Shown: positions 44,747-55,801 of the stretch, one piece after another
Position numbering within the stretch: position 1 is the stretch's first letter
Layout of the letters: every line of letters begins with the position of its first letter
DNA from: Hygrophila difformis
Taxonomy: Eukaryota; Streptophyta; Magnoliopsida; Lamiales; Acanthaceae
Assembly: GCA_030278955.1 (NCBI GenBank)
Contig: JAOANR010000003.1
Coordinates: 25,125,227 to 25,189,226 of the forward strand
Direction of reading: 5' to 3'
DNA length: 64,000 bases
Translations under genes and position numbers: made by a program
The notes under the pieces: generated by a model
Seen by the model: the letters and a program-made list of their open reading frames with translations, nothing else
What the model was told of the DNA's origin: nothing
Databases searched by the model: none

Positions 44747-46536
44747 GGCTTTGGTTAGAGTGCTGAGACACATATCTCTTGATGTACTGTGACATATCTA
44801 AGTCATTAATGAAATGTTGAAATCAATGACTAAGATATGTTGAAATCAATGACTAAGATTAACACAAATTGTACTATTGTAATTTCAATAAGATCCAAAT
44901 GATCTATATTCATGTTTTTCAATTCTAATGCTCGTACTTCTCTCTCCCTCATAATCTACCTTTTCTTTTTGGAATTTTTAAAATTTGATAGTTTATTTAG
45001 ATTACTTGTATCGAGTAGGTAGATTTTCATATAAAGAACGTCAAAATCCGAGTTCAGTTGAAAAAGTTAGAGTTATTTGAAGTACACTGCGGTTTTCAGA
45101 AACGTAGCATTTACATTTCAGCGAATGTGGCTTTGCAATTCAGTAACGAGAGCTTTAGAATTCAGCGACACAGAGTATGCATTTGAGCGACATAGCCTAT
45201 ACAACATAGGTTTTGTGACAAACTTCAAATGGCTCTAATTTTATCAAATTAGCTCGGATTTGGACGTTCTTTATATGAAAATCTATCTACTCAACGCAAG
45301 GAGTTTAAATATTCTGTCAAATTTTAGAAACAAACAGATAAATATCATATTTTCAAAATAACGAGAATAGGATATCATTTCCTTTGAAAATCTAGTCTTT
45401 ATCTATTTTGAGTTTCAAAATTTTGATAGGAAATTTAGATTCCTTGTATCGAGTAGGTAGATTTTCATATAAAGAATGTCAAAATCCGAGTTCGTTTGAT
45501 AAAGTTATAGCGATTTGAAGTTCATTGTGATTTTCAGAAATACAGCATTTACATTTCAGCGACGATGGCTATGTAATTCAGCGATGAAGGCTTTACAATT
45601 CAGCGACGGAGGCTTTACAATTTAGCAACATAACCTATGCATTTCAGCAACGTAGCCTATACAACAAAGTTTATGTGACAAACTTAAAATGGTTCTAATT
45701 TTCACAAATAACCTCATATTTGGACGTTTTTTTATATGAAAATATGTCTATTCAATACAAGGAATTTAAATATCCTATCAGATTTTAGAAAGTCCAAACA
45801 TATAAATATCATATTTTTAAAACAATGAGCATAAGACATCTTTTTTGTTTTGAAAATCTGGTATTTATCTATTTGGAATTTCCAAATTTGGATGGGAAAT
45901 TTAGATTATTTGCATTGGGTGGATATATATTCATATAAAGAACGTCAAAATCCGAGTTCGTTTGAGTAAGTTAGAGCCACTTGAAGTTCATTACGATTTT
46001 CATAAACACAGGCTTTACATTTCAGCGACAGTGGCTATATAATTCAGGGACGGAGCCTTTATAATTCAGCGACACAGCATATGCATTTCAGCGACGTAGT
46101 CTATGCAACAAAATTTATATGACAAACTTCAAATGACTGTAACTTTCTCAAATGAGCTCGGATTTGGATGTTCTTTATATGAAAAATTATGTACTCGATG
46201 CAAGGAAACTAAATATCGTATCATATTTTAGAAATTCAAAACAAAAAATAGAAAATTATGAGGAATGAAAGACTGACGTGAGATGAATAAAGATAATTTC
46301 TCTATTATTATGCCATGAACTGTGTCAAAAGAGAGCTATGCAAATTTTTTATATGATCTTTATTTAAGGATAGAAATCACTAAATTAATTTTGTGAATGA
46401 TTTTATTACTAAAGATATGATTATTTATGGTTGACAATTTTACCATTTTTATTTATAGCCATTGGATATTTTGTATGGTTGAGATGATTTGTCTTGATGT
46501 ACTACCATTCGCATTGGTAGTACCATAACCATTCCC
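44747..46536. mobile_element. Mutator-like element made of three tandem long hairpins
   Basis: TTTAGTTTA is duplicated on both sides (44738-44746 and 46537-46545), and the ends GGCTTTGGTTAGAGTGC and GTACCATAACCATTCCC are imperfect inverted repeats beginning GG. This fits the 9-bp duplication and G-starting termini of Mutator-like elements. The interior holds three tandem units of about 440-470 bp. Each has two inverted arms of about 110 bp and a loop of 120-150 bp with copies of ATTCAGCGAC. No coding frame. The element at 61108-62374 shares end type, duplication length and the CAGCGA motif. Confidence 0.8.
44970..46240. repeat. Three tandem inverted-repeat (hairpin) units
   Basis: Left arms lie at about 44970-45085, 45410-45530 and 45880-45995. 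Right arms lie at about 45220-45335, 45680-45795 and 46120-46235. Arms share the core TTTTCATATAAAGAACGTCA on the left and its reverse complement on the right. A transcript could fold into three long imperfect duplexes. Confidence 0.85.
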
Positions 46537-46617
46537 TTTAGTTTACTCTAAATACTAACAAAACAAAAAAAAGTATTTCAATTAATTGCCAAATAACAAT
46601 ATAACTAATTATTCTTA

Positions 46618-47929
46618 CCAAACGCAGTTGGTTTGAGATATATGGGCTCTGGCACGGAAAAACATCCCAATTAGTCCCTTATCTTTCATTCTTTTCCAAT
46701 TTCATCCTCTTTGAATTTTTTGCCTCTTTTAGTCCCCTAAGTTTACTAATCTCAGCCAATTCAGTCCAATCTATTTTTAATCATGCAATTAATCTACCTG
46801 GCAACGATTAAGAGCTCTGGGCCCACAACATTTCACATGGTGTCATATTTATCCAATTTGATGCACTTTTGTCCGTCCGCCTCTCAACCGACCACTTTTT
46901 CAATATCCAAACACCACTTGCTGACCGCCTCCATCCATTGAACCGGAAAATACCTTCTTTTTACCTCCTCTCCCTCCACCAAGAATTTTATTTGGGTTAA
47001 ATTAAGTAAAAGGATTGTTGATCTTTATCTTCCCCATTTCAAAGGGAAAATGGAAAAACGCAGTAGGGAAGCTCCAATCATCTTCTTCGATTTGAAACAA
47101 ATGCACCTATGTCTCCTCCAATCCACACCGAAACCCACGCACATCCCCAACCCCATTCACGCCCCAATTTCCCCGTAGCGAAAACAATTGACATCTTCTA
47201 ATGCACATTTGTTAAACAACCAGTAAGATCCACAACAACAGAGCAAAATCGAAGCCAACATTTCTAAAGGTAACACTTTTATTTCAATAAGAATAAGGAT
47301 ACACAAACGCCGTTGAATTAATGCACCATTGCCTTGAAATTCGCGGTGCCCGTCATCAACACAGTGGTCCGTGTCTGCCATGATTGATGCTCTCATTCTC
47401 TTTTTCAGGTTGTACTCCTCGTCGTCATCGGTGTTGAAGAGTGTGTCTCCAATTGTCGCCGGAATCCATGGAGTCTTTCTTGGAAACACAAATTCTTGTA
47501 TGATTTGCAGTCGAAGGATGCAATTTGTAAGATTAGGGCTTCCGGAAATTGAAAGATTCATTTTATCTCGATTTAGTGAACCATTCCAGGTGGCGTCCAA
47601 CTGGAAAACAAGATTGTGAATTTGTGGTGGTACACCATTTAATGACTGCCAGGTAGATTAATTACATAATTAAGAATAGATTGGACTGAATGGGCTGAGA
47701 TTAGTATACTTAGGGGACTAAAAGAGGAAAACAATTCAAAGAGGATGGAATTGGAAAAAAATGAAAGATAAGGGACTAATTAAGCAAAGGTCTCGGGTTC
47801 GAGTATTTGTGTAAGCAGAATTCCGCTTTGGGAAAGACAATCCTTAAATGCCCACCAGATCCTCGAGTGATTAATCTTATGCCCAATGTGGCCTGGGACA
47901 CCCGATACACGCAAAAAAAAAGAAAAAAA
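46618..47929 (+). mobile_element. tRNA-derived SINE with 15-bp target duplication, split by a long-TIR element
   Basis: AACTAATTATTCTTA is duplicated at 46603-46617 and 47930-47944. The left piece begins GCAGTTGGTTTGAGA (A-box region). The right piece holds the B box GGGTTCGAGTATT and ends in an A-rich tail. A relative is at about 59884. The insertion at 46669-47781 separates the two boxes. Confidence 0.85.
46669..47781. mobile_element. Non-autonomous DNA element with ~140-bp terminal inverted repeats
   Basis: From AATTAGTCCCTTATCTTTCA the first 140 bp match the inverse of the last 140 bp at roughly 90 percent by eye. Long TIRs suggest a Mutator-like element. A 9-bp target duplication inside the host SINE was not recognised. 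The interior (46880-47600) has a 147-codon minus frame (47600-47157) with a hydrophobic Cys-rich C-terminus but no motif I know. Confidence 0.7.
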
Positions 47930-47944
47930 AACTAATTATTCTTA

Positions 47945-48224
47945 AAATTCTTCTAAAATACGTTTCAAAGGTTAAACGATAAACTTTAATTATAGTATAA
48001 TGGTATATTACAATACATATTGCTTAATTTACTTTATTTGTTGGAGTACATACAAACTCAAGTGTCGTGTAGGTGAAACAAAGAAAGAAAGACTTACATA
48101 TATGTGTCTACCTCAAAGCGAACAACATCATACTAATGCCGGAGTTTATGGTGGCGGTCGCAGTTCCCACATTATTTATAAATAATCTTCATAATAACAG
48201 AATTATCAAACGTGTACGTCAATA

Positions 48225-48272
<48 letters not shown>

Positions 48273-48462
48273 TTAAATATACTTTAAAACCAAATAAGTA
48301 GTGAAAGCAAGATGCATAGTCCATATGTATTGGAAAAAAAAAATCCAAAAAAAATGCTGACAAGAGGGAAAGGGCACATCCAACCCATAAGGCCATACCT
48401 AAATCCCATACCCTTCTTTAAGATTTTGTCTCATTGCAATCATTCATGTCTATACTCTATAG
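47945..48462. other. Unassigned sequence with a (TTA)n run
   Basis: An ATT/TTA microsatellite of about 15 units occupies 48226-48272. The rest is AT-rich with no recognised gene. Confidence 0.6.
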
Positions 48463-49023
48463 TGTAACGTACCATTCACAGCCACTTGTAGATATTGTCC
48501 ACTTTGGGCCACCCCACGGTTTTTAAACGCGTCTACAAGGGAGAGCTGTCTCACCACCCCCTAGGGGCCCAGCGTCCCCGCTGGCACGTCGGCCTGGGTA
48601 CTGGCTCTGATACCATCTGTCACGGGGTGACCGCTCCGTCTCGGACATCACTTTGCGGCATCTCGGGTTTCCTCGATACTCTTCGAACACCCGAGGTTCC
48701 AGCCTTTCTCATCTCCGATGCTTCACTGGTTTCGCCCTCCGTGGGCTCATCAGCGGAACGGGATCCAAAGTGGATAATATCTACAAGTGGGTGTCAGTGG
48801 GACGTTACAATCCACCCCCCTAGGGGCCCAGCGTCCCCACTGGCACGTCGGCCTGGGTACTGGCTCTGATACCATCTGTAATATCCCAGTCACACCCACT
48901 TATAAATATTGTTTGTTTTGGGCCACCCCCCTCACGGCTTTAAAACGCGTCTACAAGGGAGAGGTATCCGCACCCTTAAAAGGCATGCTTCGGTTTCCTT
49001 TCCAACCGATGTGAGATGTTACA
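48463..49023 (-). mobile_element. Chimeric TRIM: three LTR-like units around two ~65-bp internal domains
   Basis: Reading the minus strand: LTR-alpha (49023-48877, 147 bp, from TGTAACATC to ATATTACA); a primer site GATGGTATCAGAGCC; a 67-bp internal domain ending in CTAGGGGGGTGGA; LTR-beta (48809-48618, 192 bp, TGTAACGTCC to CCGTGACA); the same primer site and internal domain again; and a 3' piece of LTR-alpha (to 48463). LTR-beta begins with an inverted copy of the end of LTR-alpha. Flanks TATAG and TATAT are a 4/5 match. There is no coding capacity, as usual for TRIMs. Confidence 0.72.
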
Positions 49024-49593
49024 TATATTCTGTACACAAGTACATAACTCATGAATTTATGTTATCAACTATGAACCTTTGTGTGGTTATGCTGTCCACC
49101 AGTCTTAAAATTGTTGTTTAAATTTAACAAATCGGATTTAATAACTACTAAATAATTTATAAATTTGCATGTCTCATTCTTGTTTTTTAAAACATAAACA
49201 GTGTAACTTTTTCTATGTTGATTTTTTTAGTTTTATTCCACTTCAATAACATCCTACACATAAAATAAATAGCCCATAATCTGATCCAACCACATACCTC
49301 ATGACATTTTTTAATTACTATTTTTCTTCTTGGGAAACTCAATATTCACAAGCCATAAAAATTTTCCTACAAATTGCCCGCACACACACACAAAATAATA
49401 ATAAAAGAAAGAAATAAAAACATTAAAAAATTAAAAAATATATATATAAAAAGAAAAGAAAGAAAGGAAGAGAGACCCTTATAAATTAAGGAGGCTATGG
49501 ACTATGCACATTCACAATTTTTACACATACTGTATATCATACATTTTCCTATCCAATAGAAATTGAGAAAGAAAAAAAAAAAAAGAAATAGAA
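49024..49593. other. Upstream region of the LEA_3 gene
   Basis: AT-rich with A-rich runs. A TATA-like box (TATATATAAAAAG) near 49440 and CTTATAAATTAAGG near 49480 are possible core promoter elements for the gene starting at 49594. Confidence 0.4.
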
Positions 49594-50586
49594 ATGGCAT
49601 CTGCAGCAGCAGGTAGAGGGGCACAATCCATGAATTCTATGTATTTCAAGTAAGTCCTTTGTGAATCATAAAATTTTGAATCCAAAATAATAAATAGAAA
49701 AATTAAAATTCTTTTTGATATAGCATCATCTATGTCCAAATTAAGAAAAACTTTGATTTTGTTCTTTTATAAGATAGTATTATTATATCTAATCCTGTCT
49801 AATCTACATAGAAAATACTATGAACTTTTAAGAAAACACATCTAATTACAAATTATACTCTGTATATGGTCTTATTCATAATTTTTGTTGGATTTGATGT
49901 ATGTAGTAGTGTCGTCTTAGGTTTAATGTTATATATAGCACAATAAGCCAAAACTTGTTTTATTTCATCAATTCATTATTAAAAATTACACTATAAATTT
50001 GAAGTAAATTAAATATATTTATATTCATTTAAAATTATATCATGAAAATTTGAAAGTTTAAATATATTTGATCATTTACAAACCTCATAATTGAACAAAT
50101 TTTAAATGTAGTCATTTACTAATTCCATTCTCCATTCAAAATTTGTAAATTACTACATAATCTGAACGAGATATAGTATAAAAGAACTACAATTAAAGCC
50201 TAAATGGAAATGAAATACTAGTAGTCTTTTGTTTATAGATGTGGATGGCAATTAGAGGAATATTAAGTATAATTTAGCTCACTAATTCAAAATTATATAA
50301 TTCAAAATCATAAAATTCAAAATTTAATGGTAGGCCAATGCTGAGAAAGGCCTACCATAGAAAAACTGGTTCGCCGGACACGGTGACAGATCAGAGCATA
50401 AAGTTGAACGGCGGCGATGAGGTGGCGAAACATAAGCCGGCGGCGACGGGAAATGGTGAAGGTGGAGGTTGGTGGGTCCGGGACCACCGCACCGGGATCT
50501 ACTACCCAAAGGGACAGGAGAAGTTGATCCAAGATATTCCTGCGGAGGCTGTGAAGGATTGTGAGACCATCAATTGGCTTCACTGA
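49594..50586 (+). CDS. Small LEA_3-family (SAG21/Lea5-like) protein
   Basis: Two exons, 49594-49649 and 50334-50586, join in phase (AA|G) to give 102 codons and TGA. This is about the length of SAG21-type proteins. The N-terminus is Ala- and Ser-rich, then Met/Arg-rich (MASAAAGRGAQSMNSMYFK...), plausible as an organelle-targeting leader. A KAYHRKTG block precedes a Gly/Lys-rich linker. The family signature follows: GWWVRDHRTGIYYPKGQEKL, in place of the usual W.PDP.TG.Y.P. Such proteins accumulate in drought, oxidative stress and senescence, and some act in mitochondria or plastids. The variant signature keeps the gene call firm but the family call moderate. The 684-bp intron has GT-AG borders. 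A Helitron begins only about 33 bp after the stop codon. Confidence 0.75.
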
Positions 50587-50962
50587 TCTACTTATGTTAT
50601 TTCTGCACTTATCAATTATCTATTTATACTATAATAAATCCTGGAAGCATATTTTATTGTGTTGATTATATTACCCTGTTAAGTTATAATTAATCTATTA
50701 TAAAAATTATATGTTATGGGTTAAAATAGTAATTTTACCTCAAAGATATGCATATCTTTCATAAAGATACATATCAAAGGTTTAGAAAGTAAAATCACTT
50801 CATCCTAAAATTTCATGACCGTAGGATTGAAAATATGTTAATCTCCACCATTTATTCCTAATATTAAATAAATCTTGAAACCACAATTTTATTGTGATAC
50901 CTATATTGCCCTTTTAAGTCATCATTATTTTCTTTATAAAAATATATATATTACGAGTTTAA

Positions 50963-53900
50963 TGTAACGCCCCGAAAATTTAAAGCCATTTTCGTGACGT
51001 CATCGCCGTATTAACTATTCTAAACTGTTGATCACTCAGCTTAGATAGTCAATACGAAGCGAGGTATAAATACAAACCTGTATCACACTCAAATAAATGC
51101 CAACAAAGCAGTATATAACCCCAGGAACAATACATGGCATATCCGGGCGACAAGCCCTGAATTAACATAATGACATGGTCGCACATCCAATACCAGGAAT
51201 GACCAATAAGTAAATCATATGTGACAACCGCTCACATTTAAGGAATAACATATATTTTCATCAAAGGTCAGGCAAGAGCATATAATATTTATTCTAAACA
51301 ATAAATATAATGGATGCAGCCTAGCTAGTTCGCTCAACCCGTACCCCAACATCGTGTTCTGCGCCATCCGTAGGAAGATCTATAAAACAGATAACCGCAA
51401 CAAGGTGTCAGTACATCGTACTGGCAAGGAATAGATATAGCTGGAAACGAGGCACACTAATGATAACACTATACTATATAAATAATAATAACAATAATAA
51501 TAACAATAATAATAACAATAATGATAACAATAATTAAGGACATAAAATAAATACAGAAAGTAAACATCACACCGTCCCATACCGGTGCTTCAACCACTGC
51601 AGATAAAATGAATGATGGATGATGAGATGATATGTTATGACCTAAGATGTCTATCTACCCTAAATGCAGCACATAAGCATGTCTAGCGCGCACCTAGGTA
51701 CCATGGTCGGTATTCCCTCCCATATAAGGGTCCACTCCCCTTAATGGTCGAGAGATATACCCACAGTGCCCCCGCCGCGGACACTAACAGCTGAGATCGT
51801 GGCTTACGGCAAGCGGGTCAGGCTAAGGGTCATGAGCCCTTTCTAGCCAAAATGCTTCTGGGTAGAGACCCCACTATGCCCAATCGGATACCGACTCGTA
51901 AACATAGCGTGTCCTACCGTCGTGGCATAATTTTTCAGTATCAATGCTTCTGGGTAGAGACCCCACTATGCCCAATCGGATACCGACTCGTAAGCATAGC
52001 GTGTCCTACCGTCGTGGCATTTCATATCATCACAGATATTCACATATCATCACAGATATTCACATATCATCACAGATATTCAGATTCAATTCAATCACAT
52101 GTCCATACGTAAATCAACGCATCAGGACAAAATAAACAACTCATCGCGAGTTAAGTATCCAGGGTGTGCCAAGCCCCACGTATCGGCACTCAACTCATAA
52201 CATCAAAATAGAAGCAACGCAAGATTCCATCCTAAACTAAGGCATGGTAGATCTTCTCTAATTGCAAACTAAGTTCCAGGTTATGAGCATAATAATTAGT
52301 GAGATATTCGCAAGCAGTTCTAGCCTAATTCTAAGGCATCCTCATTATACGCAGGGAATCCGTACACACGAGAGTTCCCAATACTAAGGCAACATAGACT
52401 ATACTAGTCTATTCCTAACCCCGATCTAATTTGTTATTCTAAACCTTGCCTTTATTATAAATCTTCAAGGCTTCCTTTGTACAACTTCAACTTTCACGTG
52501 GCTTCAATACAAGTCCACACTCGTTCCCTGTACAATAATATCATCATAAGAATTAAAATAATTTAACAATACCAATTTCATCATCTCCTCTTATCTCCAA
52601 CACCAACAACCACCTCCAATCCCCCTTTTATAATCTCTCCAAATCAACCACCCAACACTTCCAATTCTATGTTTATCAACATAGAATTAAGTAACTCCAA
52701 AATAATTCAACAAAGCCAAATAATAAAGACTAATCCAATACCCAACACAATATTCTAAAATTTAAGCATTCAAGTATTCCCACATTAAATACTAGCCAAC
52801 CAAGAATCTAATTAATCCACATAAGCATGTTGACACATAATAAAATTCATATAGCAATACTCAAATTCTATACTAACAATAGAATCCAAGAGTTATAAGC
52901 TAGCATATTCAAGAATCCTTAATTAAATCTAATAGCTCAATATTGTACAGAGTTATCTCAAACTCCTTCATTCAATTTATTTAACACTATATATAAAAAG
53001 GTAAAAATATTAAATCCATGGGAAAGGTTAACAAGATAAATAAATATAGGATTATGCCAATTGCTGTAGTGCTCACTAATCTAGTCATGAGTATATTTGC
53101 TTAAGACAAATTAAACATAGTCCTACGTCGTTGTCCAATATGCCAAAACACCCTACATATGACACAACACAGCTACCAAAATTAATCATTTAGCACTTTA
53201 CAACAAACAACCAAATACATGAACAATTATCACAATAGTTAACATATTAAACCAAGAATCCCAAATTCACAATCTAACAATTCTATTTCAATCTTGAAAG
53301 TGAAACATCTAGCAAAACTCATGAACAAATTAATCAAAGGAAAACACCACCACCACCCGCGACTGTCACCACCAAGACCACCTGGCCGCCGGCGTGTCGC
53401 CGGCGGCAGCCGCCAGCAACAGCGGCGCTTCGCCGCCGCACAGCAGCGCGCAGACGCGCGCTGCTCTCCCGAGCAGCAGCTCGTCCTCCGGCGAGCTCCT
53501 TCGTCTCTTCTCTCCACTTCGACACCTCCTCCCTCCACCACACCACCGTCGTCATCTCCAGTCATCACCGCCACTACCATCGCCACAGCACCACCGTGCA
53601 CCGCCCTCTCCACCACCACGCCGCCGCGACAGGCCGGCAACAGCAGCGCGGCAGCAGACAGCAGACAGCAGCAGCAACCGCTGCTGCTCCGGCGGCGCGC
53701 CACCACACGACGCCGCCTCCACCATCCACGGCCACCACCACCCGTGGCTCTCCCTCTCGCCACCAACACCACAGCAGCGCCGTCACCCCCTCACACCCAA
53801 CTTCCGACAGAAACAGGATAGAGGAAGAAGAAGAGCTTACCGTGAGTAGTTGAATCGATTCTCCAATTTTTCGAGCAACCAAGGCCGCTGCTCCTCTTCT

Positions 53901-54220
53901 TCTCCATCGCGATTTGAGCTCCCATGAGAGATCCCCAATTTGCTCTCTCTTCAATTACGGGAGATGGGTTGGAATGAAGACAACACTTCCAATTCTCCTA
54001 TTTAAGGTCAAAGGACCTATTAGTAATTCAATAATTGCACCTTAACCCCTCCACAATTCCAATACTGTAATTCTTCCTTATTGATGGATTGGGCTCTTAA
54101 TTAATCTCATTGGGCTACTTAAATAATATATCAAGCACCAATTTGATTAATTAAGCCAACTTAGTTAATTAATCATGATTAAATTAATTTAACCATGAAT
54201 TAATTATTCGGGATGTTACA
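50963..54220 (-). repeat. 3' LTR of the LARD-like element
   Basis: It starts TGTAACGCCCCG on the plus strand and ends GGGATGTTACA. It contains an AATAATAAC-type run (51481-51535), two tandem 92-bp units around TGCTTCTGGGTAGAGACCCC (51851-51942 and 51943-52020), three 20-bp units of CACAGATATTCACATATCAT (about 52022-52081), and a GC-rich low-complexity block (53340-53800) rich in CCACCA and GCAGCA. Confidence 0.95.
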
Positions 54221-55801
54221 ATCCCTCCCCCTTAGGATCATTCGTCCTCGAATGAAATAAGGGTATCAATCAATAGGTAATCTTCACTAAGTCGAATTGA
54301 TATCCAACCCTGAACACTTCTACACGCTCCATTCGGTTACTTAGAAACTCTCATCTTGGGATAAACCTGCATCACAAACAGAACGAACAATCTCCAACAT
54401 CAAGAAGGTGGTGAGATCGAATTACCAAGAATATGGTAAATTCTGAATTATGTCGGGAGTCAAAATCTTCCGATACAAGTGGAAAGTATGCAAACAACTA
54501 AAATCGTTGTTTGCAGAGATAAGAATACTGATATGGGAGTCATTGTATAATGGAGCAAATATAATTAAATAAGTGAACCAATAATGAGATGACTCGGATT
54601 AGCAACGAAATCATACTGACTGACGGAGAAAAACTCCAAATTATTGTAAGGATAATAAATAAAAGGAACTACAGAATGCCCGGTAAGTAACTACTTTACT
54701 TCGGGTAGAAATGAATAGTAGTATGAACCAAGAATAGCGAATGATAACGAGGAAGAAAGAGCGGACTGCAAAGGATATACAAGAAGTTCTAGAAGACGTA
54801 AGGATGTCGATGGCAAAGTTATCATATAATTTTGGAGAACGATAGAGAAGTTTGAAGAATTTAGATAGATGCATTTACACATATCAGTGTAGCTGAAATG
54901 AAACTCGAACTATTTAAAATATTGAAACGGCGGAAAGAATATCAATGCTGACAGAGTATCAATGAGAACCATTCAGATGGCCTCAAGAGTGATTTGGCAG
55001 TGCATGCCACAACCAAAAGAGTTTAACTCGGAGAGAAGAGCTGGTACAGAAACGTACCCAGTAGGATTTTCGAAAGAAGCAACGAAAATATTAGAGATAT
55101 TCACTTTCTCAAAATTAAGAAAATGAAGTGAAAGGATTAAAAATAAAGCATATCCAATAAATAAATATATGTATATATATATCAGCATTACGAGCATTAC
55201 ACCTTCCGTCATTAACTCGCACCCACGCCTCCCATTAATCTCTGCGATATACTCAATTCGATGTCTCGAATTGAATGTCATTGTAATCCGTCATTTACTA
55301 CAACAGGATGAGTTACCAGCAGTACATCTTTAAGATTTAAAGATGTCTGAGATATTATTCTCCTGATGTTCTAATCATCTGCCGACAATGGATCATCATC
55401 ACATATCCGCATGGCATGGATGTGCGTGTCCCGTTGTTCAATACCTGTAATTACTTAAAGACAGATCCCATACATTATCACAATACAATAAGCTAAAAGA
55501 ATTACCAAACAAGCAGTAGTAATAATAGAAATAATTACTCAGCAACTTCTAAACAAGTTGCTAACAGAATTTAAAGAATAGATCTCTTGGGATATCCTCG
55601 TTATTCGTCCATAGTTATCTTGCAAACCATGACTCGAATCCACAAGGTGCGCAACATATAAACAGGATACCACGGCATAAGAATAAATCTAACTAGCATA
55701 TGACAATGCAAACTTATCCTATATGCAATCCCCGCACACCTCACCACATGTTTTTATCAAGTTTTAAGCACATAATAGAGCAAGCCCGCTCTGATACCAA
55801 C
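54221..55801 (-). other. Internal region of the LARD-like element (no coding domain)
   Basis: On the minus strand it begins with the initiator tRNA-Met primer site (from 55801) and ends with a purine tract (AAGGGGGAGGGAT, about 54220-54233), preceded by TCGAGGACGAATGATC, a typical non-coding rest of the pol 3' end. Frames of up to 102 codons (54973-55281 minus) have no retroelement motif. Confidence 0.8.

Noticed and set aside
47157..47600. 147-codon minus-strand ORF as a GRF-type zinc-finger gene carried by a Mutator-like element
   Set aside because: The Cys/His pattern of a GRF domain is not present, so no function was assigned.
46618..47929. Possible tRNA gene (A- and B-box-like sequences)
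   Set aside because: No cloverleaf can be drawn. The A-rich tail and 15-bp duplication show a tRNA-derived SINE.
48463..49023. Cassandra-type TRIM with 5S rRNA promoter
   Set aside because: The 5S internal promoter motifs expected in Cassandra LTRs are absent.
53239..53954. ORFs of 126-177 codons on both strands, repeated exactly at 58058-58773
   Set aside because: They overlap in four or more frames, are made of low-complexity Ala/Pro/Arg or Gly/Val/Arg runs, and lie in the GC block of an LTR. They are composition artefacts.
54973..55281. 102-codon minus ORF in the LARD internal region as gag
   Set aside because: It has AT-repeat-derived Ile/Tyr runs, no zinc knuckle and no capsid-like motif.
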